Shown here: piece by piece, positions 53,924 to 64,000 of the stretch
How the letters are laid out: the number at the start of each line of letters is the position of its first letter
Position numbering within the stretch: the stretch's first letter is position 1
Assembly (NCBI GenBank): GCA_963556695.1
Contig: CAUWAG010000006.1
Location: forward strand, 1-64,000
From: Anthostomella pinea
Taxonomy: Eukaryota > Ascomycota > Sordariomycetes > Xylariales > Xylariaceae
Reading direction: 5' to 3'
Length of the DNA stretch: 64,000 nucleotides
Position numbers and translations under genes: made by a program
Notes under the pieces: generated by a model
The model's database searches: none
The model's input: only the letters and a program-made list of their open reading frames with translations
Told to the model about the DNA's origin: nothing

Positions 53924-56167
53924 GATTGCACGCCGCTGGCAGGATGGGCAGGATGGTGCCGAAACTGCCAGGGTCTGGTGGTATATAATGTGCAGGTACC
54001 ACGGGTTGCTGTTACACTCGGCTCGGGGCAAAGGGTGCTACTCCAGAAATATGAGCATCCCTCTGGTGGACATCTCTCGTAGGACGAACCCCGAAGTCGG
54101 ATGTGCTGTACAGTGTAATAAGGAGGTTGGTAGTCACCAGCATGCCGTGGATTGCTTCATCGACGGGTGACGGGTGACGGGTGACGGACGGGATTTGGCC
54201 AAACATGTAAAATTGTTATGCAAGAAATGGTGAGCCATACCCCGGTATGTTCATAACCCTGTTTACCATATCTCAATCTTTAGATATATGCGTCCTATGC
54301 AAGTAGGACAACTGTGTAGCATCAGCACCAAAATACTCTCGGTTATTGTTAACCAACCTCTACAAAACAGTAAAACACAAGGTGATGACGCTCTGGTGCA
54401 CCCTGACTCTGCCTGATGAATACCACTGACACCGCAGTGACCGCACGGCGCACTCCTTGGCGGGATGAAGCTGTGCAGACGGACGGCTCGACGCCATCGG
54501 GTCGCATGCGGACGCGGCCCATCCGTCGCAGCCGTCGCAGCCGTCTCCCTCTAAAGTATCTGTCCGAAGCATCCTGTAGGTTTCATCTTCCGTCTGTCAT
54601 CCATCGTCTTTCATCAACATCCGTCCATTACCTTGTGTGTTGAGGCTCGCCATCTCGTTCCCAAAGGCGAAGGCCTGTATCCCTTACCTCACCTTATCCT
54701 TCTCTGGTAGGTATCTTGACAAATTGTGCCTTCGACAGACTCGGAATGGCAGTCACATTTGATTTATGTACGGCGTCTATTTCGGTCCGTCGCTCATGTG
54801 CCATGCAATGCTACATTACCCTTGGCGCTTCCAAAAACCCTCCCAGTCACACACACACTCTCTCTCTCTCCTCTCTTTTTCTTTCTCTCTTTCTCTCTTT
54901 CTCTCTTTCTCTATCTCGGCCTGGCGGCGACGTTGTTCCTTCAATACGGTCAAAGAGCGCCATGGTAATAGTCTCTTCCACCCGGGAGCTTCTGGTTTTC
55001 ATCGCGCAAATTGGTGTAGATGGACTGCCCGACTGCCTATGGGCCCAGCGACCTTGGAGTGGACTTTCAAACATCTCTCTGCCATCTGGATGGTGCCAAT
55101 GAGTGGTCCAAGATAGCCCCCAAAGCTCCGACAGCTTGGATTGGCTGTTCTTCTTGCAGGGCTCGCCTGTCTATTGGTCAGACGAGTGGTCGGTGGTGGT
55201 GAAGTAGCCTTCCCAAGTGGGCTTGCTCGGCGCTTAAATCAGGTGTCTGTGTGATGAGGGAGTCTGCACTGCAAGTTACCAGTCGAGCAGAGAGCAGAGA
55301 GCAGAGAGCAATGCCAGTCTGCCAGCTTCCTGGCCAAGCCGCCCTTGCGTTGTAACCCCGGAGACCTCGCCGCCATTGGCTGCGCGCGGGCAAATCACTG
55401 GATTCACTGGAATCGCTCTTGATGAGACTCTGGCCCCGGCGAGTCGCTGTCCCGCCCCAGCGCCCTCCCATTGGTCCTGTCCGATCATCAAGCACGGGAC
55501 AGGGAACTCGGCTGCACATGGTCGCACACCTACCCGGGGTCCCAGCCCTTCTCACTGGTCCGTCTGGCCTGAAATGCCGCCCGTTCTGAGGGAACCCTGG
55601 CCCCAGTGGCCCGTCGTGGCGGGGGTGGTGTCGATATTGGCCAAGCCATGCAAGTTCGTCAACCAGACGCACGAGAGAACCCGGAAGGGCGAGACCGAGT
55701 GCACATAGGGTGACAGTGAGGGAGAAGGCCGGCGGTTGGTTGGATAGAGTGATGTATGCGCATTTTTAAATAGTAATATCTGCTCTCTCCCACCCTGCCA
55801 TTCTCTTCCCACACTCCCCTCTTCCCAAATCCGATATTCAACTCTGACCTGCCTCGCCCAAGCATCACGACAACCGCACCCACTCCTTACCCCAGAGCCG
55901 CAGCACAATCGTAACATCTTAGAACGACGGGATCTTGAAGTGCAGCCACCTATCACATACGCCCAGAACGAACAGTCTTAGACGGGCGTGGCTTGTCATA
56001 CATCAACAGTTGTGCGTCTGCGAGTCCATTCTCCGAGACAAGGCGAAGGCAGCGCAGTCAAGGGCCGAAGAAGTGGCAGTTGAGATAGCGTCGATCACCC
56101 GGCGGCCGAACATCCCATAAACTCCAGGTCTAGGACCGTCCATCCGAACGGCTTCGGACGCTGCAAT
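53924..56167. other. Long intergenic region with simple repeats
   Basis: No gene recognised in about 2.2 kb. It contains a GACGGGT-type heptamer array (54161-54191) and a long pyrimidine tract built of CTCTTT units (about 54857-54912), followed by GC-rich stretches. Triple AGAGAGC copies occur near 55281-55309. The last 200 bp serve as promoter for the copper-protein gene. Confidence 0.5.
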
Positions 56168-57059
56168 ATGCTTTCCTCGATATTACTGGCTGTAGTCGCC
56201 TCGAATCTGGCAACAGCGCATACCATTATCACATATCCCGGATGGCGAGGAGATAACTTGATCACGAATTCAACATGGCCCTACGGCATGCAATGGATAT
56301 ACCCATGTAAGCGACCGCAATCTCTTCCCTTGTTGCTAGCCGACATGCATTGCGACGGATGGACAGCAGCAGAATGATGAAAACAATGAAACAAGCCGCT
56401 GACAGCATCTACACAGGCGGCGGCATGTCCTTGACATCTAACAGAACATACTGGCCGACGACGGGCGGAGCGGTAGCGTTTCAGCCCGGCTGGTTCCAGG
56501 GCCACAAGACGGCCTTCCTCTATATCAACCTGGGCGTGGGAACCGACGGGCCCGACCACGGGCCTGCGAACATGTCCTTCCCGATGATCTCGCCGTTCCA
56601 ACTGCTGGGGGCATCGGCGGGCCCCTACCCCGGCACGGTCTGTCTGCCACAGGTGCCGCTGCCGGCGAACATGACGTTCAATGCCGGCGACAACGCCACG
56701 ATCCAGGTCGTCGAGATAGCGCAGCACGGCGCCGCGCTGTTCTCGGTAGGTCACGCCCGATGTTTCCGTGTGAGGGAGGTGCGTAGTGCAGAACTCCCGC
56801 TAACGGCTCATTCTTCTAGTGTGTCGACATCACATTCGCCGAGCCCGGCGACGCCAGGATCCCGCAGGTCAACGAGACGAACTGCTTCAACAGCACCGAC
56901 CTCGGGTTCGCCGAGATCTACACCGTCACGACGCAGGAGATCGGCTCCGCGGCGAATATGACGAGTGCAGCGGCCATCTCATGGCATGCGAGCAACCCCG
57001 TCTGGAGGTGGCTGGGATACCTGCCGGTGCTGATGGGCGGCCTGTGGTTGGTGATGTAA
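56168..57059 (+). CDS. BIM1/X325-type copper-binding GPI protein
   Basis: Exons 56168-56306, 56417-56745 and 56820-57059, about 235 residues. The signal peptide (MLSSILLAVVASNLATA) ends just before HTIITYPGW, so the mature protein begins with His. An N-terminal His binds Cu(II) in this LPMO-like but non-oxidative family; Cryptococcus BIM1 helps copper uptake. Intron 1 lies between WIYP and CGGMSLTSNRTYWP, a junction expected in the family. Further blocks are AVAFQPGWFQGHKTAFLYINLG and HGAALFSCVDITFAEPGD. Multiple NxT/S sites and a Ser/Ala-rich C-terminus with a hydrophobic end (WLGYLPVLMGGLWLVM) indicate a GPI anchor. It acts at the cell surface. Confidence 0.88.
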
Positions 57060-58001
57060 TCGGGCACGACGGCTTGCATGACTGGAAGAGGAGCGAAGAA
57101 CGAAACCAGCAGACTGGTTTTCGTACGCATCTTGAATGCTACTTCGTTGGCTATACCTATATATAACTATTTTTCTTCACGGCATTCTCCCATCAGTGGC
57201 GTATATGGCGAACAGGTGTTCATGGAGGCTGGTGTGTTATCTGTCTGTCGGGCCTTGGGAATGATTGGAAAGACTTTGATGGCACTTTCTGCTCAACTAT
57301 GTCACTACTATCACCAGCATAGACATGATCTCATTGCGAGAACTACCATATATGTTTAAAACACCTTCATCTGCGGCGTGACGACGGGAGTATTATGTGG
57401 ACTGTTGCACGTAGACTTCATGAAGGATGTACTCTCGAGAGCCCCTGTCTCGCAATCTGCGCATTCCTGACAGCCGGTCAAAGTGCCGACCGCTAGGTTT
57501 GCCTGTCCACACATGTGGGAGTACACAAGTTAGAGTAGGCGCCTCGTCCGGCGATCGCGATATTGGTGAAACCTGTGATGGATGGACGCTCATTGAACTC
57601 CTGACGTAGCACATGGGGATATATCGATGGTCCCAACCCGGGCCGCCGCACTAGAATGGAATCGTCAACTCATGGTCCCATGGAGAAAGCTTGTCACAGA
57701 AAAATAGGTTGTCACAGAAAGATAGACGCACTGGGTAGTTAGTTAGCAGCTGATCTGTAACATACATGGCGTAATATATTATGCGCCGTTGGTCTATTCC
57801 CATTTACTACCATCTACAAGACATTGCTTCGGCGTAGGCTATTCCACCGTTGCAAGTCTGCTAGCCAACCACGTATCCTCTTTGAAGGGTCGGCTGAGGA
57901 TGCTGTAAAGCCGTGGAGACTCTTGAATATGCCCATCTGCCACGCAATGGGGCGTCTGTAAATAGTTGTGCCGCTTTCTGATAATCGCATGCACATGTGT
58001 G
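57060..58001. other. Intergenic region
   Basis: Between the 3' ends of the copper-protein and Doa1 genes. Short frames only; no gene seen. Confidence 0.5.
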
Positions 58002-60602
58002 TCATCTCAGCAGCGCCAGACACTCATCTGCTACCTCCTTAACTCTGGGGTCTGAGACTCGGTCCTTCGCCGATGCTATCGAAGAAGACAAGCTCTTCGC
58101 CTCAGGAGCCGCTTTGCCAATGACAGTAATCAATGTACCGGCAGCTATCAGTGCGCGGAATACCACCTCCCCATCGGTCTGCTTCTGTAAGACCAGTGCT
58201 AGAGCCGATAGTAGACGGACCTGAGCATTGGTCGTGACTTTGCCCAACTGCTTGGACGCCAACACTGCAAAATTGACCATTGCCGTTGTCAAAGCGATCA
58301 GTAGATTTCGGTTGAACGGGCCGATGGCAGGCTGGCCTCCGATACCCAACACCCGGTCAATAAATGATATAGCACGGAGTGCCTCCGAAGGTTGGGCAAG
58401 TAGCTTTCGACCTTCTGCGGTTCGGAAGAGGTTGACAATCGTTCGTACAGCCATCATGACACAATTCTCGTTCGGTTGGCCCCCACTAGGGATCCCGTCG
58501 AGAGCAGCTGAGACTGCTATCTGGACTGGAGTCCCGAGGCTCGGTGTGCTGAACTTGGCAGTAGCAGGCGACGTCGCGATGCATCGAAATAAGTCTAAAG
58601 GGGCAAGGCGGTCGGGATAATCCCATTGCGTACACATCACCACGATCAGGTTGACCGAGTCCGCATCCGCTAGGGGCTTGTTTGCCTCCAGTGCCTGTCG
58701 CACTGCGCTGATGGTGTCTTGTGCTGGAGGGTTGAGAGAGAGTTCTTTGCGGCCTGCAGCGACAAGCGCCGAGTTGACACTCAGGATCTTTTTGAGGATT
58801 GCTAAGACAATAATCAGTACGAAAAGCCACCATGAACAGTATCATTCGATGCTGAACCTACGTTCGTATTTGGCGGAAGTGATGTCCAGGTACTCCCGTT
58901 GCGGGATGGCCCTTGTTCTAGAAAAGGTCGACTCCTCGCCAGGGCGGTACCGTGACTCTGTGCCGTATGGGTCTGGCCCAGCAGATTCATCAGCATCCTG
59001 GCCGATTGTTGCTCCTTCGGTGTTCTTGATGAGGAACTGCGCTACCTGATCCAGGTAGTTGGGGGAAAGCTCGTTGTCGTCGATGAACTTCTGAGCCCTC
59101 GTGTAGGGATTCTCAGAGAGGTTATAGGGTAACTTGAGAGCGGGTTGGCCTTCTTCAATCGCAACATCAAAGACATAATCGTATGATTGCCCGTTGTAAT
59201 CGACCTTGCGGCCACTGCTGCCAACTGCATCCACGACAGTGCCGACGTTGATCCATTGCTGCTGGCCCATCGACCATTGGTGAGCTGTGACAGAGCCATT
59301 CTCCTCCTTGATCATCTGTACCTGTCCTTCCTTTGTACCAGACTTGTTCTGGAGGAAGTCTGGGCCGGGGAGCTTCTCCTTGTTGACATTGCCGACCTGC
59401 TGCTGTGGTATGGATGATGCTTTGACCGATTCCTCAAAATGTGATAGGGTCTCCGAGCTGGCAGCACGTTCCGAGCTCCGAGAGAAGACCCGAACAACAC
59501 CATCGCTAGCACCGGAGACTATATCGCCATTGGCAGTGCATACATCGACAGTCCATACCGAGATAGCAGGGTGCGTGATGGTCTGGACACACTCTGAGCC
59601 CCGCCATATCCGAACAGTCCGGTCTTCTCCCGAGCTGACGAGTTCGCCAGTAGGCAGTGCCGCGAGGGCATATATGAAGCTTTCGTGGCCACGCAGTTCA
59701 CCGAGCTGCTGGCCATTCAGCTTCCAGAGACGGATGACACCGTCATTGCTGGCGCTGGCAACATCTGCACCGCTAGGGTGGCCCTGAGGGACCCGGCATA
59801 TGGCCCGTATGACCTCAGGGGTGTGGATGGTGGATTGGGGTGCGACCTCACCAGCAACGCTGTTCCGCAGATCGTATATGCGTATGTTCTTGTCGGCGCA
59901 ACCGGTCACGATGATAGTTTCGCTCAATGGCAGGACGTCCCAAACCGCGCCCTCGTGGCCTCCCAAAACAGCTTCGACCTCCCACTTCCCAATGCTCCAT
60001 ATGCGGGCGGTGTTATCCCAGCTGCCGGATACGATGTGCTTTCCACCGGGAACAACGGCCAGGGCGCATATATTGTGTGCGTGGCCGATCAACAGGCGTT
60101 CGGCATTGTCCGCGGGCGTCGAGGTGGCAGTCCTGACGTCAATGATGGTGTCGGTGCCGCCAGAGACGACCAAGCCATCGGGTAGTTCAGAGGAGGGAGG
60201 GAGGTACGTGAGACTATTGACAAACTCGGAGCCTTGGTTCGTGATGGACGGTTCGAAGTTCGGGAGCGATGTAGAGGTTCGCTTCCAGGCGCGAACGGTG
60301 TGATCCCTCGAAGCAGACAGAACAAGGTCTGGGGCAGGGAAGCAGACGTCTCGGACCTGCAACAACAAAGTTAGCGCGATGGCAAAAGGGCACCCATCAT
60401 CAAAAGATGGGCATATGAGGAGAGTGACGAGGGAGGAGGGACGAAGCGGTTGTGTGCCGTGACACAGCTGGAGGCACCCCGGGTGGTTTTGTGATGGGCG
60501 GCTGTCTGCTTCGGAGCTGGGGAAGTGACGCGGGTTGGAATGTGAAGCACGTACATCCGCATCATGGGCGGCAAGCTGCGCCGAAAGCTTGAAGTCGGAC
60601 AT
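58002..60602 (-). CDS. doa1: Doa1/Ufd3/PLAA homologue: WD40, PFU and PUL domains
   Basis: Minus strand, exons 60555-60602, 58862-60356 and 58002-58801, about 780 residues. Doa1 is a Cdc48/p97 cofactor that binds ubiquitin and controls ubiquitin recycling and sorting. The WD40 propeller starts in exon 1 (MSDFKLSAQLAAHDAD joins VRDVCFPAPDLVLSASRDH) and has seven blades (HIVSGSWDNTARIW, IIVTGCADKNIRIYD, ELVSSGEDRTVRIW). The PFU ubiquitin-binding domain follows (EGQVQMIKEENGSVTAHQW, YDYVFDVAIEEGQPALKLPYN, NELSPNYLDQVAQFLIKN). The PUL armadillo domain fills exon 3 (RQALEANKPL onward, ending LALVLQKQ, ADECLALLR), which docks on Cdc48. Intron 1 is 198 bp. No defects seen. Confidence 0.93.
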
Positions 60603-61819
60603 GGCGAGGGTCTGGACGTCGAGGAGTCGTTGTGTTGGTTTGCTTGCGCCTTGCCTGCAAAGAGAAAGAGCAGCGACCGGGCATGCGGGTGTGGGTGAGA
60701 GAGAGAGGTAGGCTCGCAGCTTTGGAGGGGCACAGAATGGCTCTGAACAGCAGAATGGGGATCGCTAGAGGTAGGCTTGCTCGACTACGAAGTGTGAGAG
60801 TGAATTCAAGGGGTCTGAAAGGCAGATGGCCAACGAAGCAAGAGAGGAATGTGTCCCGCCTCTTGAAGATGTCGTGGATTGACGGGTGCGGGTGTTTGGC
60901 CTCCAAAGCAGGAAGTGGAAGTGGAAGTTGTTGGAAGGATGACATACCACAGCGTACCTAGCTGATCCCAGCTGGACGGGAGCTCTCGCTGGGGCGGCGG
61001 CGACTAGATGTTAGCCCCTCCAACTACCTAGGTAGAGAACCCCGCAGTCCCCGCCGGCATATCTTCGGATCGGCATCAGCCCCGACCTGGGGCCGGCTGC
61101 AGGTGCTCAGTGTTCACCAGCAAGGGACTCACGGTCTCACGGTCTCACCACCACCACCACCACCATCACCGTGCCATCAGGAGCAGCTGGACGGGAGGTA
61201 CTGCATTTCAATTTCCTCCATCAGCACATGTCCCCAGGTTCTGTGTCGAAATTCACGATCCCTGACTATATACACAACCACGATACGCCTGGGAGGTCTT
61301 GCCATTCCTTGGTTCTCTATTATATTTCGTCCTTCTTAGTAGGTGGATGCATGCGCCTCTTCTTTGGTGACGACTGGAACGAATAGGCAGTCCTTTCCCT
61401 TCCAACTCTTTGACGACCCATTTACGACTGGACGCGAACGCAGATGAGAACGACATCAAACACGAATTGACCACGAGAACAAGAAAAAAACAAGAACCCT
61501 GATCAGTTGACTGCCTCACTCTCTCTTTCTCGACTCGCCCTACCGGTTTCGCAGCCTGCGACAAAAGACTTCCCAGATCTCGCGATCCACCTTTGCCCTG
61601 AACCGTAATTCGTTGAACGCACTCGTACCTCTTTCAGGTCTCGAGACGCCAACAAACAAACAGACCCGATTGACACGATACCGAAGATACCCAGCCATAG
61701 ACATCCTTGCGCATCCCCTGTTGCGCTCTGCCTCAAGAACCACTCCTGTGACCGCCTGAGGACTTGAGACCCTTCCTTCACTCCCAGTCCGACTCCGAAT
61801 TCCACCATCTCCTGTCACC
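60603..61819. promoter_or_regulatory. Divergent promoter region of doa1 and the STRAP gene
   Basis: About 1.2 kb between two divergent housekeeping-type genes. It has a (CAC)n-like run at 61147-61167 and C/T-rich tracts just before the plus-strand start codon. No clear TATA box is seen near the STRAP start. No further gene seen. Confidence 0.45.
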
Positions 61820-63124
61820 ATGGCTGCCGACGCCCCCAGACAATACGTCCCTCTGACCTGCCACGGCCACTCGCGCCCAGTCCCGCATATCAGCTTCTCG
61901 CCGCTTGAGAAGGACGACGTGTACTACCTGATTTCGGCTTGCAAGGGTACGTGCGCCTGGTCGAATCTCCCGCGCTGTACCATGTTGGAATAGTGCTGAC
62001 CCTGAGCTCTGCAGACGGCAATCCCATGCTTCGTGATGGTCAGACTGGCGACTGGATCGGCACCTTCATAGGTCACAAGGGCGCTGTCTGGCAAGCCAGG
62101 CTGAGCCCTGACGCTTCCACTGCTGCGACCGCCTCTGCAGACTTCACAGCGTGAGTAATCCCGCCGCGCGCCCAGGCTGCCGCAGGCATATACCACCAGA
62201 GATGCTTGCGACGCCCGCTGACCCCATCACAGGAAGATTTGGGATACCCATACTGGCGAGGCCCTGTTAACCCTCCAACACGACCACATCGTCCGTGCTG
62301 TCGCATACCCTCCCGATAACTCCGATTTGGTCGCAACCGGCGGCATGGAGAAGAAGCTTCGCATCTTTGACTTGACCGAGATGAAGCCTGCGTCTGGTGC
62401 AGGCGACTCTTCCTACAACGGGAACGGTGTCGGTGCTGCTGCTTTGGCATCCACGATTCCGGCTTCTTCAGCTTTCGAGATTGGAGCCGGAACCCATACT
62501 GCGTCGATCAAGTTCATCGTCTGGACTAGGGACCCGAACATCTTGATCACAGCCTCTGACAACACTCTACGCTGGTTTGATCTGCCCTCCCGAAGCATTA
62601 TCAAGCAGGAGGTTCTGGACGGAGAGATCGGCTCCTGTGAGTTCTGTGCGCTGGCTCCCGAGTACACCTCCAAGACGGACATTGGCGAAGGCTTCCCGGT
62701 CCTGGCTGTTGCAGCTGGCAAGTCGATCTATTTCTGGAGTGGGATCCGTGCAACCGAGGAGCTCAAGCGCGTCAAGATGGACTACAAGGTTGCCAGTGTC
62801 GCATTGGACCCCAAGGGCAGGAAGATCGTCGTCGGGGAGGATATTCCAGCTACGTGGGCAAGAGTCTATCGTTGGGACGATGGTTCCGAGATTGGTAAGT
62901 GTTTGGTACTCCATGGTGGAAGTTCTGCCCATGTTAATGTCTCTCAAGATATCCACAAGGGCCATCATGGACCGGTCTGGTCCGTCGCGTTCTCCCCGGA
63001 CGGGAAGCTGTATGCCACCGGCTCAGAGGATGGAACGATCAAGATGTGGAAGAACTGCGAGGGCTTCTATGGCCTCTGGCGCGGTGGTCCAGGAGGAGGA
63101 GGAAATGAAGCGAACGCCCAGTAG
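61820..63124 (+). CDS. STRAP-type WD40 protein (serine-threonine kinase receptor-associated protein)
   Basis: Exons 61820-61946, 62015-62150, 62233-62894 and 62949-63124, about 366 residues. Animal STRAP/UNRIP is part of the SMN complex and of signalling scaffolds; fungal orthologues are conserved but little characterised. The opening PLTCHGHSRPVPHISFSP, then GNPMLRDGQTGDWIGTFIGHKGAVW and KIWDTHTGEALLTLQHDHIVR, are characteristic of the family. The last blade ends DIHKGHHGPVWSVAFSPDGK, ATGSEDGTIKMWK. Intron 3 is only 54 nt, has GTAAGT and AAG borders, and keeps the frame open, so its retention would add 18 residues. No defects seen. Confidence 0.9.
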
Positions 63125-64000
63125 GGTGGCGCATCGCTTCGACGTCCCTCGACTAGCTCAGACCACTGTGGTGCACACTTCTCCGCCGGCTCCTTGTCTA
63201 TAGACTCTCCGCTGGAAATCCCGCCCACGTTCCCTAAGATGAGGTCAGGTAACATCTGAGTGGTCTACAGTACAGTTTAGCCTAGGTCCGCTCTTGTCTT
63301 TTGGGTGCCCGACTCCCACATCTGGCAGAGTATATATCTGGCGCAGTGGCATCGCACAGCACGGTCCATCCTTTGGGATTTGGACTGGAATATGCTGGCT
63401 GGTATCACTTAATGGGCAGCCAAAATCATCAGGGAGTACTTTTTGGACTCGATGTTACAGCAGGCAGTTCGCAAGTTACCACGTATGCAGCAGCCCGGCG
63501 TCAAGGAGACAACGACATAGGTAGATATGCAGTACGTAGTTGACCATATCTTCTCACTGTCAATCACGCTCGTCCCCCTTCCCCTATCCTGATCAAGTTG
63601 CTGAAGCGCTCTGCCCCAGTTCAAGGAGCTTACCTGAGGTAATGCATCCACGATATTTCCAACGTACCTGCCTTAGGGCAAAAGGGCGCGAGAGCCATCA
63701 TACATCACACATGAACATTGAGAGTCCCTCTTGCTCCCCTTCATGCACCAATACACCTGCCTCTGCTACTTCACTGGTGCTCACCTTCCTCCTCTACCGC
63801 GAGTCATCTCGGTTGGCTTCTCACCAAACTACCCCAATATTCACCCTCTTCTTCTCAACACCACCACACCACCACACATCACCCGTCACTCCAGCACATC
63901 TCCAGCACCTCAATCCACTGCAACTGCAAGACTGCACGCCTTCTGGAACAGCTACCGGTTAGTCGATTCCTGCACCCATGACGAATCCATCATCTGAATC
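63125..64000. other. Downstream flank; possible gene start at the window edge
   Basis: No complete gene. An ATG at 63978 opens a frame to the end of the window (MTNPSSE), preceded by a CA-rich leader of promoter type (63840-63970). It may be the first exon of the next plus-strand gene, but seven codons cannot prove it. Confidence 0.3.

Noticed and set aside
1..64000. CRISPR arrays, bacterial operons or phage-type defence islands
   Set aside because: The window is eukaryotic: telomere, spliced genes and retroelements. No regularly spaced direct repeats of CRISPR type were seen.

Overview
The window is a chromosome end of a filamentous ascomycete. It starts with TTAGGG-type telomeric DNA (written CCCTAA on this strand). 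The intact genes have short introns with fungal splice signals, and several families are typical of Pezizomycotina: the fungal SAGA subunit Spt8, a BIM1/X325 copper protein, GH92, a sad-3/hrr1-type helicase and a giant DUF3638 protein. Sordariomycetes, perhaps Hypocreales, fits best, but that placement is an inference from gene families, not from a marker gene.

Region 1 (1-2.6 kb) is the chromosome tip. Telomeric repeats run straight into a 5'-truncated Penelope-like retroelement (PLE) reverse transcriptase that has no GIY-YIG endonuclease. Its 3' region carries interstitial CCCTAA repeats and a hammerhead ribozyme with every core base present (2178-2229). It ends on another CCCTAA tract that cuts through a pogo-like transposase. 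This is the layout expected of a telomere-attaching, endonuclease-deficient PLE.

Region 2 (2.6-25.4 kb) is a subtelomeric graveyard. It holds a broken secreted ADP-ribosyltransferase-like gene and a Zn2Cys6-type regulator remnant next to a solo LTR that has a perfect 5-bp target duplication. A Tad-like LINE of about 5.4 kb appears nested in a second LTR. A 108-bp LINE tail with a 14-bp target duplication splits a small membrane-protein ORF. Fragments of a MULE, an AbaA-like TEA factor, a Copia element and a giant DUF3638-family gene are joined end to end. Many breaks are in-frame stops of the C-to-T or G-to-A kind, as repeat-induced point mutation (RIP) or deamination would leave.

Region 3 (26-64 kb) is ordinary gene space. 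In order: sad-3/hrr1-like NF-X1 helicase (+), Spt8 (+), Rds1/LsdA-like ferritin-fold protein (-), GH92 mannosidase (+), SWIM-RING protein (+), SnoaL-like mitochondrial-type protein (-), Ulp1/C48-like protease with a SUMO-interaction motif (-), PGAP4-like GPI glycosyltransferase (+), SRR1-like protein (-), BIM1-like GPI protein (+), Doa1/PLAA (-) and STRAP-type WD40 protein (+). A small second decay patch (50.7-52.3 kb) holds a broken PhyH-type dioxygenase and a GH10-CBM1 xylanase fragment. There is no operon logic; neighbours are mostly functionally unrelated. RNA silencing, chromatin, ubiquitin/SUMO and GPI/secretory functions recur. Exon boundaries given are my own reading of splice signals and protein continuity.
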